From Cupriavidus sp. IDO (GTDB lineage: Bacteria > Pseudomonadota > Gammaproteobacteria > Burkholderiales > Burkholderiaceae), in assembly GCF_000812465.1 (NCBI RefSeq), contig NZ_JWMA01000063.1, positions 57,153-121,152 of the forward strand: a stretch of DNA of 64,000 nucleotides, read 5' to 3'. This document shows positions 34,132-42,560 of the stretch, in pieces. Within the stretch, counting starts at the first letter, position 1, and each line of letters opens with the position of its first letter. The translations under genes were made by a program, and so were the position numbers. The notes beneath the pieces are model-generated. The model searched no databases. It saw nothing but the letters and a program-made list of their open reading frames with translations, and was not told the origin of the DNA.

Positions 34132-34989
34132 ATGGGAGGCTGGATTGCAAGGGCAGTTGGCGCGCTTGGCTGCTGCGCAATGGCGTTCCTGGCCGGTTCG
34201 GCGTGTGCCGCGGATTCGGCAACGCTGACCATTTCCGCCGGCACGCAACAGCGCGGCTGGACCGTCGCCGGGTTGCTGAACGACCGTCGCCTGACCGATG
34301 TGACGGTTGACGACGACAACCTGAAACGCCGCCTGACATTCAAGGCCATCCCCGTTACAAGCCTGCTGCAGGGCATGCCGGTGACAGCCGGCGCGAGTGC
34401 CACGACGGCAGCCGGCGATGGCTATGTCTCTCACCTGCCGATGCGCATGTTGCTGGCAGACAGCGCCGACCAGCCGCGCGCCTGGCTGGCGGTCGAGAAT
34501 CCCGCCGCGCCGTGGCCGACGCTCAAGGGCCAGGACATCGGGCCGTTCCGCCTGATCTGGACGGTGCCGCCGGGTCATGCGGCATCCGAAGTCAACGAGA
34601 GTCTCTGGACGTACAACATCGTGCGCATCGACATCGCCGCATCGCCTGCCGAGCGCTTTGCCGCCATCCGGCCCGCCTCCGGCCTGCCGGCCGACGGACC
34701 GGTCATGCGCGGTTTCGCGACCTTCCAGCGCGTTTGCTTTTCCTGCCACTCCTTCAACCGGGCCGGCGATGCGCAGCTTGGTCCCGACCTGAACGTGCCG
34801 TACAGTCCGGTCGAGTACCTGGGGGATGACAAGCTGGCCAGGCTGATCCGTGACCCGCAGTCACTGCGCTGGTGGCCCAATTCGCGCATGTCGGCCATCG
34901 ACGAGAAAACGCTGTCGGATGCGGACCTGAAGGACCTGCTGGCATATCTGCATCATATGGCCGGGCGCAAGGCGGCAAAGGCCGACTGA
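34132..34989 (+). CDS. Periplasmic monoheme cytochrome c with extra N-terminal domain
   Basis: A 285-residue exported protein. A signal peptide (GGWIARAVGALGCCAMAFLAG) is followed by a domain of about 170 residues I do not recognise with confidence (TLTISAGTQQRGWTVAGLLN, PVTSLLQGMPV, PRAWLAVENPAAPWPTLKGQ). The C-terminal 90 residues form a class I cytochrome c: heme motif CFSCH, distal Met in NSRMSAIDEKTL, and the last helix LSDADLKDLLAYLHHM. GGGAG supports ATG 34132. It stands alone, so its redox partner is not visible. The N-terminal part may be a molybdopterin-enzyme-like or sulfite-oxidoreductase accessory domain, but that is a guess. Confidence 0.8.
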   Translation: MGGWIARAVGALGCCAMAFLAGSACAADSATLTISAGTQQRGWTVAGLLNDRRLTDVTVDDDNLKRRLTFKAIPVTSLLQGMPVTAGASATTAAGDGYVSHLPMRMLLADSADQPRAWLAVENPAAPWPTLKGQDIGPFRLIWTVPPGHAASEVNESLWTYNIVRIDIAASPAERFAAIRPASGLPADGPVMRGFATFQRVCFSCHSFNRAGDAQLGPDLNVPYSPVEYLGDDKLARLIRDPQSLRWWPNSRMSAIDEKTLSDADLKDLLAYLHHMAGRKAAKAD

Positions 34990-35062
34990 CGCGGCAGCGA
35001 GGAAGGCGGGGCAGCGGCGGAACCCGAGTCAGTGAGACAGCGAGCGGGAAGAAGCCATGGCT

Positions 35063-35482
35063 TCACGTCTCTTTACTGCTGTGTGCTTTCGCCCGGGTAC
35101 CCGGAGCCGCCTTCTTCTTCAGTTTGAGCTGGTTGTAGTCAACAGCGGCACGGACGAGATTCTTGAGGGCGCGCTCGTTGATCTTGTCACCCTCGAAAAA
35201 ATCGATCGCTCGTCTCGCGTTGCCTTCGAGGCCCGCGTTGAAGAGCTTGTCGGGATCCGGGAGGCTCGCGCCGTAGGCAAAGGTAAGCTTCACCTTGCCC
35301 TTGTGCGCGTTGGCGACCGCGATGATTCCGTCGCGGGACCATACCGGGCTTCCCATCCACTTCCATTCCTCGATGATTTCCCGGTCGGCCTCGAGGATGC
35401 TCTTGCGGAGGGTGGCGAAGGTCTTGCCACGCCAGTCCGTGATTCCCGCGATCAGTTGGTCAATGCGTTCCGATGGATTCAT
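35063..35482 (-). CDS. DUF1801 / YdhG-like protein
   Basis: A 139-residue small protein with the DUF1801 pattern: GKTFATLRKSILEADREIIEEWKWMGSPVWSRDG (only key residues matter: E-W-K-W and P-x-W), IAVANAHKGKVKLTF and AIDFFEGDKINERALKNLVRAAV. It ends in a short basic tail. DUF1801 proteins adopt a small alpha/beta fold and are of unknown function. They commonly occur with ArsR and SRPBCC genes, as here, where an SRPBCC-ArsR pair lies 78 bases upstream on the same strand. The ribosome site is weak, so read-through from the ArsR promoter is likely. Confidence 0.85.
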   Translation of the reverse strand: MNPSERIDQLIAGITDWRGKTFATLRKSILEADREIIEEWKWMGSPVWSRDGIIAVANAHKGKVKLTFAYGASLPDPDKLFNAGLEGNARRAIDFFEGDKINERALKNLVRAAVDYNQLKLKKKAAPGTRAKAHSSKET

Positions 35483-35559
35483 TGGATTGGATATCGCTGT
35501 TCCAGGTTAGCGCAACAGGTGGTGCGGCTGGCACCGGCCGGCCCTGCATTGTGCCGGCA

Positions 35560-35970
35560 TCAGTCCGTGCGCGCCAATACCTGCTCCAGCGCCGCAAAGA
35601 ACCGTGGCCATCCGCCCCTGGCGCCCTGGTAGGCCTGCTGCTGATCCGGCCGGAAGCCCGCCTGTTCCATGCGCAGGAGGGTCCCCGTGCTCGTCGGGGT
35701 AAGCGTCCAGGTGACGACACTCTCCAGACCATAGGCCGCCCATGTGTAAGACAGCGTCTTGTCCGGCTCGACGGCCAGGACCTGACAGTCCACCGCGCCC
35801 CAGTCTGCGCTAAGACTGAAATGGTGGTCCACCACGGGTTTGAAATCGTTTTTCATGAGCCACGCTTCGATCAGCTGTGGCTGCGTGAGCGCGCGCCAGA
35901 TCTTTTCCGGTGGATGAGGCAGCTCGCGCTCGACAACGACGGAGAGCCTTTCGGTTGATTCTTCGTTCAT
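35560..35970 (-). CDS. SRPBCC/AHSA1-domain protein
   Basis: A 136-residue START-like protein: LSVVVERELPHPPEKIWRAL, IEAWLMKNDFKPVVDHHF, DCQVLAVEPDKTLSYTWAA and VVTWTLTPTSTGTLLRMEQAGF are the AHSA1 hallmarks. The fold encloses a hydrophobic ligand pocket. Its start overlaps the ArsR stop by 4 bases, the usual arrangement for these pairs, implying co-regulation by the ligand sensed by ArsR. Ligand unknown. Confidence 0.9.
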   Translation of the reverse strand: MNEESTERLSVVVERELPHPPEKIWRALTQPQLIEAWLMKNDFKPVVDHHFSLSADWGAVDCQVLAVEPDKTLSYTWAAYGLESVVTWTLTPTSTGTLLRMEQAGFRPDQQQAYQGARGGWPRFFAALEQVLARTD

Positions 35971-36290
35971 TGGTCCATCCTTTTCAGCAGGTCTTCGAGG
36001 TGGTCAAACCGGCTTTGCCAGAAGCCGGTCATCTGGCTGGTCCAGCCGATCAGCGGGGCCAGGGCGCCGGGCTGCGCGCTGTAGTGCGTCTGGCGCCCTT
36101 CGTGGCGGTCGCGCACCAGCCCGGCCTGCTTGAGGATTCCGAGATGCTTAGAGACGGCCGGTTGCGAGACCCCGGCCCCGGCCGTCAGCGCCCCGACGGT
36201 CTGCTCTCCGTCGCGGCACAGCCGCTCGAAGATAGCCCGCCGGGTCGGATCGCCGAGCGTTCTGAAGAGTACATCCTGAGCGTCCGGCAT
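35967..36290 (-). CDS. ArsR-family repressor of the SRPBCC operon
   Basis: A 107-residue winged-helix protein (LFRTLGDPTRRAIFERL, VGALTAGAGVSQPAVSKHLGILKQAG, GRQTHYSAQP). No CxC/ELCVCD metal site is present, so this is the non-metal subgroup that controls SRPBCC and DUF1801 genes. It is the first gene of a three-gene operon. A 9-bp-arm inverted repeat just before the start codon is its likely operator. Confidence 0.92.
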   Translation of the reverse strand: MPDAQDVLFRTLGDPTRRAIFERLCRDGEQTVGALTAGAGVSQPAVSKHLGILKQAGLVRDRHEGRQTHYSAQPGALAPLIGWTSQMTGFWQSRFDHLEDLLKRMDQ

Positions 36291-36295
36291 CTGGA

Positions 36296-36319
36296 ATCAA
36301 TAACTGACTGGTTATTGAT
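36296..36319. promoter_or_regulatory. Inverted-repeat operator before arsR
   Basis: Arms ATCAATAAC (36296-36304) and GTTATTGAT (36311-36319) around TGACTG, ending 6 bases before the ArsR start codon. Position and symmetry fit autorepression by blocking RNA polymerase or the ribosome site. Confidence 0.7.
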
Positions 36320-36439
36320 CTACATATAACTACGCGGATATGCGTAAGTCAAGCCGAACCGAAATCGGATCTGGACTTCAACAAGGCCACAGTCAGGATT
36401 CCAGACCATGGCCTTCGGATGCGGCGCGGCGTGCTCGCC

Positions 36440-37315
36440 TCACATCCGTCCCTTCCAGGGCACCAGCCACTTCGCCGCTTTGCGCATCATCAGGTCGAAC
36501 ACATAGGCAATCAACCCGATCAGTACAATGCCCATGATCACCACGTCGGTACGCAGGAAGTTGGACGCATTGAGGACCATCTGGCCGAGGCCGGCGGTCG
36601 CCGCCACCATCTCGGCGGCAACCAGGGTGGTCCAGCCGAAGCCGATGGCAATGCGCATCCCGGTGAGGATGTCGGGCAGCGCCGCGGGGATCACCACATG
36701 GCGGACTACCTGCCACGGCGTGGCACCCATCGAGTAAGCCGCGTTGATCTGCTCGATGGTGACCGAGCGCACGCCTGCCTGGGCCGACATTGCCAGCGGC
36801 GCGAAGCAGGCCAGGAAGATCAGCAGCACCTTCGAGGTCTCGTCGATGCCGAACCAGATCACGATCAGCGGCAAGTAAGCCAGCGGCGGCAAGGGGCGGT
36901 AGAACTCGATCGGCGGATCGAAGACGCCGCGCGCGACGCGCGACACCCCCATCATCACGCCGATCGGCACCGCCGTGACCACGGCCAGCCCGAACGCACC
37001 GAACACGCGCATCATGCTGGCCGCAAAATGCTCGGTCAGCGGCTGGCCGCCTTGCAGGTTGCCCTGCCAGGCATCGATGAAGGCCGTGACGATGGATTCC
37101 GGCGTCGGCAGGAACAGCGGCGGCAGCCAGCGCAGATGGCTGGCAAGCCACCACAGCGCGAGCAGCATGACCACGGTGATCGTGGAGATGCGGGAACTTG
37201 ACCCTTCGCCTGGCAGGCGGTAGCCGGAGACGGTCTTCATGGGCCGGCTTGCCCTGGCTGCGGCAGTGGCGGTGACGCGTGGCGTGGGTTCGATGCGTTG
37301 GACGGAAGCGGGCAT
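36440..37315 (-). CDS. Taurine/sulfonate-type ABC transporter permease
   Basis: A 291-residue BPD-type permease of the SsuC/TauC/NrtB group. The hydrophobic helices include TVVMLLALWWLASHL and IGVMMGVSRVARG; the ATPase-contact EAA loop (AYSMGATPWQVVRHVVIPAALPDILTGMR) is intact. ATG 37315 with AGGA at 7 bases lies inside the ATPase stop region, giving 10 bases between genes and a tight operon. It forms the membrane channel of an importer for taurine or another sulfonate or aromatic acid. TauD, the dioxygenase that normally ends this operon, is missing. Confidence 0.9.
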   Translation of the reverse strand: MPASVQRIEPTPRVTATAAARASRPMKTVSGYRLPGEGSSSRISTITVVMLLALWWLASHLRWLPPLFLPTPESIVTAFIDAWQGNLQGGQPLTEHFAASMMRVFGAFGLAVVTAVPIGVMMGVSRVARGVFDPPIEFYRPLPPLAYLPLIVIWFGIDETSKVLLIFLACFAPLAMSAQAGVRSVTIEQINAAYSMGATPWQVVRHVVIPAALPDILTGMRIAIGFGWTTLVAAEMVAATAGLGQMVLNASNFLRTDVVIMGIVLIGLIAYVFDLMMRKAAKWLVPWKGRM

Positions 37316-37325
37316 CTCGTTTTCC

Positions 37326-38102
37326 TCAGGCGGTGGCATGGATCAGATCGACGATCTCTTCGCGATAGCGGATGAATTCCGGGTCGGACTTGACGGCGCG
37401 GGCGTCGCCGCATTCGATGAAGCGCCGCGCGAACGGCAATTCATAGGTATGCGCGATGCGGCCGGGCGAGGGTGTCATGACGATCAGCCGCGTGGCCAGG
37501 AACAGCGCCTCTTCCACGCTGTGCGTGATGAAGAAGACAATCTTCTGTTCCTTCGCCCAGAGCTTGAGAATCAGCGCCTGGATCGATTCACGCGTCAGCG
37601 CGTCAAGCGCGCCAAGCGGCTCGTCCATCAGCATCACCGCCGGATCGCAGGCGAGCGCGCGGGCAATCCCGACGCGCTGCTGCATGCCCCCCGAAAGCTG
37701 ATAGACCGGCTTGGCGGCGACCGCTTCCAGCCCCACCGCGGCCAGCTTCTCGTGGGCGACGCGCAGCCGCTCGGCGCGTGCCACGCCGCGCAGGCGCAAT
37801 CCCAGCGCGACGTTGTCCGCCACGCTGAGCCACGGCATCAGGGCGTGCTTCTGGAACACCACGCCGCGTTCGGCACCTGGCCCGTGCACAGGCTTGCCGC
37901 ACAGGCGGATCTCGCCTTCGGAGGGTTCCATAAAGCCCGCGATGCATGAAAGCAAGGTGGTCTTCCCGCAGCCGGAGGCGCCGAGCGCCACGACGAAATC
38001 GCCACGCTCCATCGTGAGGTTGACCTGCGACAGGGCCAGCGTCCCGGCGCCGCCCGCGGTGCCATAGTTGACGCTGAGGTTATCGATTTCGAGTTTGTAC
38101 AT
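37326..38102 (-). CDS. Taurine/sulfonate-type ABC transporter ATPase
   Basis: A 258-residue ABC ATPase with Walker A GASGCGKTTLL, Q-loop VVFQKHALMPWLS, signature LSGGMQQRVGIARAL, Walker B AVMLMDEPLGALDAL and H-loop FITHSVEEALFLA. It belongs to the TauB/SsuB/NrtD group by its PW motif after the Q-loop and GLRLRG. It lies between the binding protein and permease genes of one operon. GGAAG precedes the ATG. Confidence 0.92.
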   Translation of the reverse strand: MYKLEIDNLSVNYGTAGGAGTLALSQVNLTMERGDFVVALGASGCGKTTLLSCIAGFMEPSEGEIRLCGKPVHGPGAERGVVFQKHALMPWLSVADNVALGLRLRGVARAERLRVAHEKLAAVGLEAVAAKPVYQLSGGMQQRVGIARALACDPAVMLMDEPLGALDALTRESIQALILKLWAKEQKIVFFITHSVEEALFLATRLIVMTPSPGRIAHTYELPFARRFIECGDARAVKSDPEFIRYREEIVDLIHATA

Positions 38103-38189
38103 GATGGGCTTCCGAAACAGGACTTTCGGGGCAGCCGCGCCAGATCGGCTTGCGCGCGGCGGCCATCTTCTGCGACAAGGGGCGCGGCG

Positions 38190-39188
38190 TCAGCGCAACG
38201 CCCGCTTTGCCCATTCGGCGTTGACGCCCGGGCCATAGTCCGGCAGCACGGTCTGGATCGTGCCTTGCTCCTTGAGGAACTGCGCTGCCGACTGCAGCGC
38301 GCGCGCCGCACCGCCGCCCAGCCAGCGCTCCGAGACCTGCTCCTGCAACGTCGGGAAGGCGTATAGCGCCATGCTCGCGGGCACCGTTTCAGCCTTGGCG
38401 CCGGACATCCTGGCCACCGCCTTCACCATCGGCGAATCGGCGGTCCAGGATGCCTTGTTCTTGCGGTAGTTTTCATCTGCGGCGGCCAGCACGCGCACCA
38501 GCTTGACCATGAACTCCGGGTTCTCGCGGGCGAACTTCTTGCTGGCGATCATGCCGTCGAAGGTGGCCTTGCCCGTGTCGGCGGCGATCTGCCCGGAGGT
38601 CATCAGCACGGTCCCTGACTGCTTGAGCTTGGCGAGCACCGGGTCCCAGATAAAGGTGGCGTCGATGTCGCCGCGTTCCCAGGCGGCGGCCACCTCGGGC
38701 GGCCGCATGTTCATGATGCGGACGTCCTTGGGATTGATCCTGGCGCGCTCCAGCGCCACCAGCGTGTGGTAGTGCGTGGTCGACACGAAGGGCACACCCA
38801 CGCGCTTGCCTTTCAGGTCGGCGATGCTGGTGATCTTGCTGCCGTTTCGCGCAACCATGGCCTCGGCCGCGTTGATGTCGTCCAGGATCCAGAACAGTTC
38901 GACGTCCAATCCTTGCGAAAGCGCCGAAGCAATGGGCGACGTGCCCGCCTCGCCGATTGCGATCTGGCCCGAAGCCATGGCCCGGATCACATCCCCGCCA
39001 CCACCGAACTGCCGAAATGAAACCTTGTAGCCGGTTTGCTTTTCCAGTTCCTTCATGTTCTGCGCATAACGCCAGGGCACGACCATATCCTGGTAAGCAA
39101 TGACTACATTCTTGTCCTCGGCGTGCGCGGCTGGCGCCAGCGCTGCCACCAGGGCGAAGCCCGTCACGAATTGCCTGATCCACCGCAT
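38190..39188 (-). CDS. Taurine/sulfonate-type ABC transporter binding protein (TauA-like)
   Basis: A 332-residue periplasmic protein. Signal peptide MRWIRQFVTGFALVAALAPAAHA, then VVIAYQDMVVPWRYAQ and FRQFGGGGDVIRAMASGQIAIGEAGTSPIASALSQG. The last of these is the ligand-binding GG-D-V-x-x-A-x-x-S-G-x-I-x-x-G-x-x-G-x-S-P motif of TauA/SsuA proteins, and it is followed by RVGVPFVSTTHYHTL. AGGAG 8 bases upstream selects this ATG. TauA-like receptors bind taurine. With no tauD, the ligand is better described as a sulfonate or similar anion until tested. First gene of the operon. Confidence 0.88.
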   Translation of the reverse strand: MRWIRQFVTGFALVAALAPAAHAEDKNVVIAYQDMVVPWRYAQNMKELEKQTGYKVSFRQFGGGGDVIRAMASGQIAIGEAGTSPIASALSQGLDVELFWILDDINAAEAMVARNGSKITSIADLKGKRVGVPFVSTTHYHTLVALERARINPKDVRIMNMRPPEVAAAWERGDIDATFIWDPVLAKLKQSGTVLMTSGQIAADTGKATFDGMIASKKFARENPEFMVKLVRVLAAADENYRKNKASWTADSPMVKAVARMSGAKAETVPASMALYAFPTLQEQVSERWLGGGAARALQSAAQFLKEQGTIQTVLPDYGPGVNAEWAKRALR

Positions 39189-39441
39189 AGTTGTACTCCT
39201 CAGAAGGGTAAGAGGTGTTGGGGGTCACGGCTTTATAGGTGAGGGCTGTTCCGGGCCTATAGGGCCAGTTGCCGGCATTCGCTGGGGCCAGATCGGGCCG
39301 CCAGCGCGCGTGCCGCGATGGGCGCGGAAACGCGGCGGTGCGGGGTGGCGTCAATCATGGAAATCCAGTAGCGGCTTCCGATGGGGGGGATGGCTCGGCT
39401 GGGTGCACGATGCGCGCACCCAGATACCTGGAACGTATCTG

Positions 39442-40656
39442 TCAGGTAGTCCTGGCGCGCCCCAGGGCCCACCGTCTGCAGTGTTCGAGATACTGTCGCT
39501 CGTGGACGCCGACGAGGTCGACAATGCTGGTCCAGAGCCAGAATGGGGCCGCCAGCGACTTGCCGTGGCGCATGAGTTCGCGGCGCCATGCTGCCGCCTC
39601 CGAACGGGAAAGCTGTCCGGCGTGGGATAACCCGACCACCATGCCGAGATAGCGGGCTACCCTGGTTGCGTCGGCCTGAGAGAGCGTATCGATCTCGAGC
39701 TTGAGGTCCTGCGGCAGAAGCTCTCGCACGAATACACTCTTGTCGAGAATTCTCGCCGATGCCATTCGCATGCCGAGGAAGGGTGCCAGGTGCCTTGCTC
39801 CTTCTACAACACGTTCACCATTGTCGAGCGGCATCGAGCACTTCGCCTTAAGGGGTGCAGCGGGGGCGACCGCCTCCTTGAAGTCGAACAGTCGGTACTT
39901 GCTGCCGTCCCTGGCATCGATACCAAGCAAGACGGCATAGCGTAGCCGGCCCATCGAACTGCATCCTTTCACCCAGAAGGCTGCGTCGAGCAGTTTCACG
40001 CTTTCGGGTGTGCGTCCCGAATACAGGCAGGTCACTAGGTCAAGTAACGCCTCGTTCTCGCAGATGCGCTCAATCGCCTTGCTCTCTTCGCGGCGCAGCG
40101 GCCAGAACCGCTTGCCCAGCAGGATGTTCGGCTTGGGATTCTTGATGCGGTCGCGGGCCAGCTGCTTCCACGTCCGGCGCGTGGCCGTCTTCATCGCGGT
40201 CCTGACCGCCACGGGTTTCGACGGCAACTCGCTGGAAGTGTCACGGGCCAGGGCATCCAGGTATCCCGATATCAGCGCGGCAGTCATTTGCGCGGTCACC
40301 ACGCCGGGCAAGTCCGACCCGCGCGCGGCAGTCGCTAGCGACACACCAAGCCGTATCAGGTCGTGCGCGGGATTGCCAATGACGGTCTGATCCATATCGC
40401 GAATCTGAATCGCGACTTGTCCGGAGGCGTCTCCGACAGGACCGAGGTTACCAAGATGGCAGTCACCGCAGATCCAGATCGGGGGACCTTCCGGCAAGCT
40501 GCTCGGCTTTACCGATGCCAGCCATTCGTAGAACTTGTCGCTGCTGCCTCGAACATAGGCATGCGCGGACTTTGCCATTTTGAGGTGGCGCAGCTCCTTC
40601 AGGGCAGCCAGCCGGTTCCGCGGAAGTACCGCCGCTCGCGGGATTTTCTTTGTCAC
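39442..40656 (-). CDS. DUF2252 protein (kinase-like fold)
   Basis: A 404-residue cytosolic protein. The motif WICGDCHLGNLGPV is the DUF2252 signature and mimics the catalytic loop of aminoglycoside/choline-type kinases (GDxHxGN); IQIRDMDQTVIGNPAHDLIR is the matching metal-binding segment. Other blocks are GRLRYAVLLGI and YRLFDFKEAVAP. Function unproven; a small-molecule or protein kinase activity is plausible from the fold. It starts inside the NRAMP-like stop codon (4-base overlap, ATGA), so the two are translationally coupled. That is an unusual pairing and may mean the protein modulates the transporter. Confidence 0.85.
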   Translation of the reverse strand: MTKKIPRAAVLPRNRLAALKELRHLKMAKSAHAYVRGSSDKFYEWLASVKPSSLPEGPPIWICGDCHLGNLGPVGDASGQVAIQIRDMDQTVIGNPAHDLIRLGVSLATAARGSDLPGVVTAQMTAALISGYLDALARDTSSELPSKPVAVRTAMKTATRRTWKQLARDRIKNPKPNILLGKRFWPLRREESKAIERICENEALLDLVTCLYSGRTPESVKLLDAAFWVKGCSSMGRLRYAVLLGIDARDGSKYRLFDFKEAVAPAAPLKAKCSMPLDNGERVVEGARHLAPFLGMRMASARILDKSVFVRELLPQDLKLEIDTLSQADATRVARYLGMVVGLSHAGQLSRSEAAAWRRELMRHGKSLAAPFWLWTSIVDLVGVHERQYLEHCRRWALGRARTT

Positions 40657-41951
40657 GTTTTCGGAACAACCGAGAGGATGACCATGCCCAGGGCAGCACC
40701 GGCCATCGTTATCGTCGCCACCCAGCCTGCCAGACGGAGGCCGCCTGTGATGCAGAACGCTCCCATCACGTCCGGATGAGATGACATCCTCATCAGGAGC
40801 ACCATGATCGGGACCGACGTGACGCCGTTGATGACAGCGCTCCAGAACAGCGCCTTCATCGGGTCAACGGAAGAGAAGCCGAGCAAGAGACCTGCCAGCA
40901 TCGCAATGCCGATCACTGCGTAGAAGCGTTTGGCGAGCCGTGGCTCCAGCTCCAGGCTGTTCTTCCATTGGAATGCACCCGCCATCGCGTAGGCGGCAGA
41001 GCCGGCGAGGACGGGCAAGGCAAGCAGTCCGGTTCCTATGATGCCCAGGCCGAACAGCACGAATGCAAGCCGGCCTGCAATGGGCTTGAGCGCGGAAGCA
41101 GCCTGGGCTGTCGTTTCGATATCGGTGATGTGGTGGGCATGGAGCGTCGCAGCGGTGGTCAGGACAATAAAGAACGCAATCATGTTCGAGAAGCCCATGC
41201 CGATCCACGTGTCAATGCCAATGCGCCTGAGATTCTTGAGACCCTGTGAGGGCGCCTTCTTCAGTGGGTGCTGGCCAGCCGTTATCTGGAGTTCTTCAAC
41301 TTCCTGGGATGCCTGCCAAAAGAAGAGATACGGGCTGATGGTAGTGCCGAAGACCGCCACAATGGTCGTAAGGTACGCCGGCGTCCACGACGGCTGGGGA
41401 AAGACCGTGCGGATCGCCACGGTCCCCCATGGCACTTCGACCGCAAAGATGACGCCGACATAGGCGAACAGCGCAAGCGTCAGCCATTTGAGCACGCGTA
41501 CGTAGCGCTTGTACGGCACGAAGACTTGCAGCACGAGGGACAAGACAGCGAACCCGCCGGTAAAGAGTGCCACGGGCCCACCGATGACAAGATTTGCGGC
41601 AGCTCCCATTGCACTCAGGTCAGCCGCGATATTTATCGTATTGGCGATCAGAAGCAGGACGACCGCGGCATAGACCAGGGGCAGCGGATAGCGACGCCGG
41701 ATGTTCGTCGCCAGACCGTGCCCGCTGACCCGGCCGATTCTCGCGCTGACGATCTGAATTGCGACCATCAGCGGATAGGTCAGCAGCATTGTCCACAGGA
41801 TGTTGTAGCCAAATGCGGCGCCCGCCTGGGAGTAAGTCGCGATTCCACTCGGATCATCATCCGCGGCGCCTGTGACAACGCCCGGCCCGAGCTTCTCGAG
41901 CCATGGACTCGGCGCCGCATCTGGTACCGAAGGCGAGGCATTGGTCTTCAT
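40653..41951 (-). CDS. NRAMP-related divalent cation transporter, noncanonical metal site
   Basis: A 432-residue membrane protein with about 11 helices. It aligns with NRAMP over helix 1 (LGPGVVTGAADDDPSGIATYSQAGAAFGYN) and helix 6 (GTTISPYLFFWQASQEVEE). The canonical helix-1 DPGN is DPSG here, so Asp stays but Asn becomes Gly; the canonical helix-6 MPH is SPY, so the selectivity-defining Met is lost. Such NRAMP-related proteins may move Mg, another cation or an organic substrate instead of Mn/Fe. ATG 41951 with AAGGA at 5 bases is chosen over an ATG 87 bases upstream. It overlaps DUF2252 by 4 bases. Confidence 0.88.
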   Translation of the reverse strand: MKTNASPSVPDAAPSPWLEKLGPGVVTGAADDDPSGIATYSQAGAAFGYNILWTMLLTYPLMVAIQIVSARIGRVSGHGLATNIRRRYPLPLVYAAVVLLLIANTINIAADLSAMGAAANLVIGGPVALFTGGFAVLSLVLQVFVPYKRYVRVLKWLTLALFAYVGVIFAVEVPWGTVAIRTVFPQPSWTPAYLTTIVAVFGTTISPYLFFWQASQEVEELQITAGQHPLKKAPSQGLKNLRRIGIDTWIGMGFSNMIAFFIVLTTAATLHAHHITDIETTAQAASALKPIAGRLAFVLFGLGIIGTGLLALPVLAGSAAYAMAGAFQWKNSLELEPRLAKRFYAVIGIAMLAGLLLGFSSVDPMKALFWSAVINGVTSVPIMVLLMRMSSHPDVMGAFCITGGLRLAGWVATITMAGAALGMVILSVVPKT

Positions 41952-42560
41952 ATGATCCTTCGGAGAACACGACTGACCAGGCTGTGGGGACGGCAACGAC
42001 ATCGCTTCTGCCGCATCGGGCACCAACGCAATTGTCATACCAACCGGGGTCTCTGGGCCGCCGGGATGGTCGCCGGGAAGCGAAGCGGATCGGCTCGGGT
42101 TGCATGCACACTGGCCGCACGCCTGGTCGCTGGAAGTTCACATGTGGTGGCTGGGATACCCGCGATAGCCGCAAGCCTGTCATTCCGTCGTCAGGGTGCG
42201 CGAGGCTCCGTGCTCAATGGCACGAACTACAATCGGCGGCCAGCGCCCGCATGTAGTTTTTGCCTGGTGGTGTGCGCTGTGCGGGACTGCCGGTCCAGCT
42301 CGCGCGGATGTCCGGGGGTGCCGTGCGCGGCCAGGTAGCCCGCCGATGCTGCTGCGACAAAGCGCTGCCGGCGCGGGCCGATCGGAATCGCCACCATGTC
42401 CTTTTTGAGCCGTTCGTCGTAGCGGATGCCCGCATCGGACCCGGCGGCGAGCATGTCGCAAAAAGAATCCCCCGAGGCTGTTACCCCGGGGGAGGTTGGT
42501 TTGTGACCGGGGACGTGAGCGCCGACCACGTGTTCTTTGGGCTGCCCCTTCTGTAGTTGC
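41952..42560. other. Region between NRAMP-like and DxYTDG peptide genes
   Basis: About 600 bases without a supported gene. It must hold the NRAMP-DUF2252 promoter on the minus strand. At 42460-42493 it contains the terminator of the upstream repeat-peptide gene. Open frames spanning this terminator are discarded. Confidence 0.45.
42460..42493 (-). terminator. Rho-independent terminator (minus strand)
   Basis: On the minus strand a 7-bp GC stem (TCCCCCG/CGGGGGA arms at 42468-42474 and 42487-42493) is followed by ATTCTTTTT. It lies 67 bases after the stop of the repeat-peptide gene. The best intrinsic terminator seen in the window. Confidence 0.8.
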
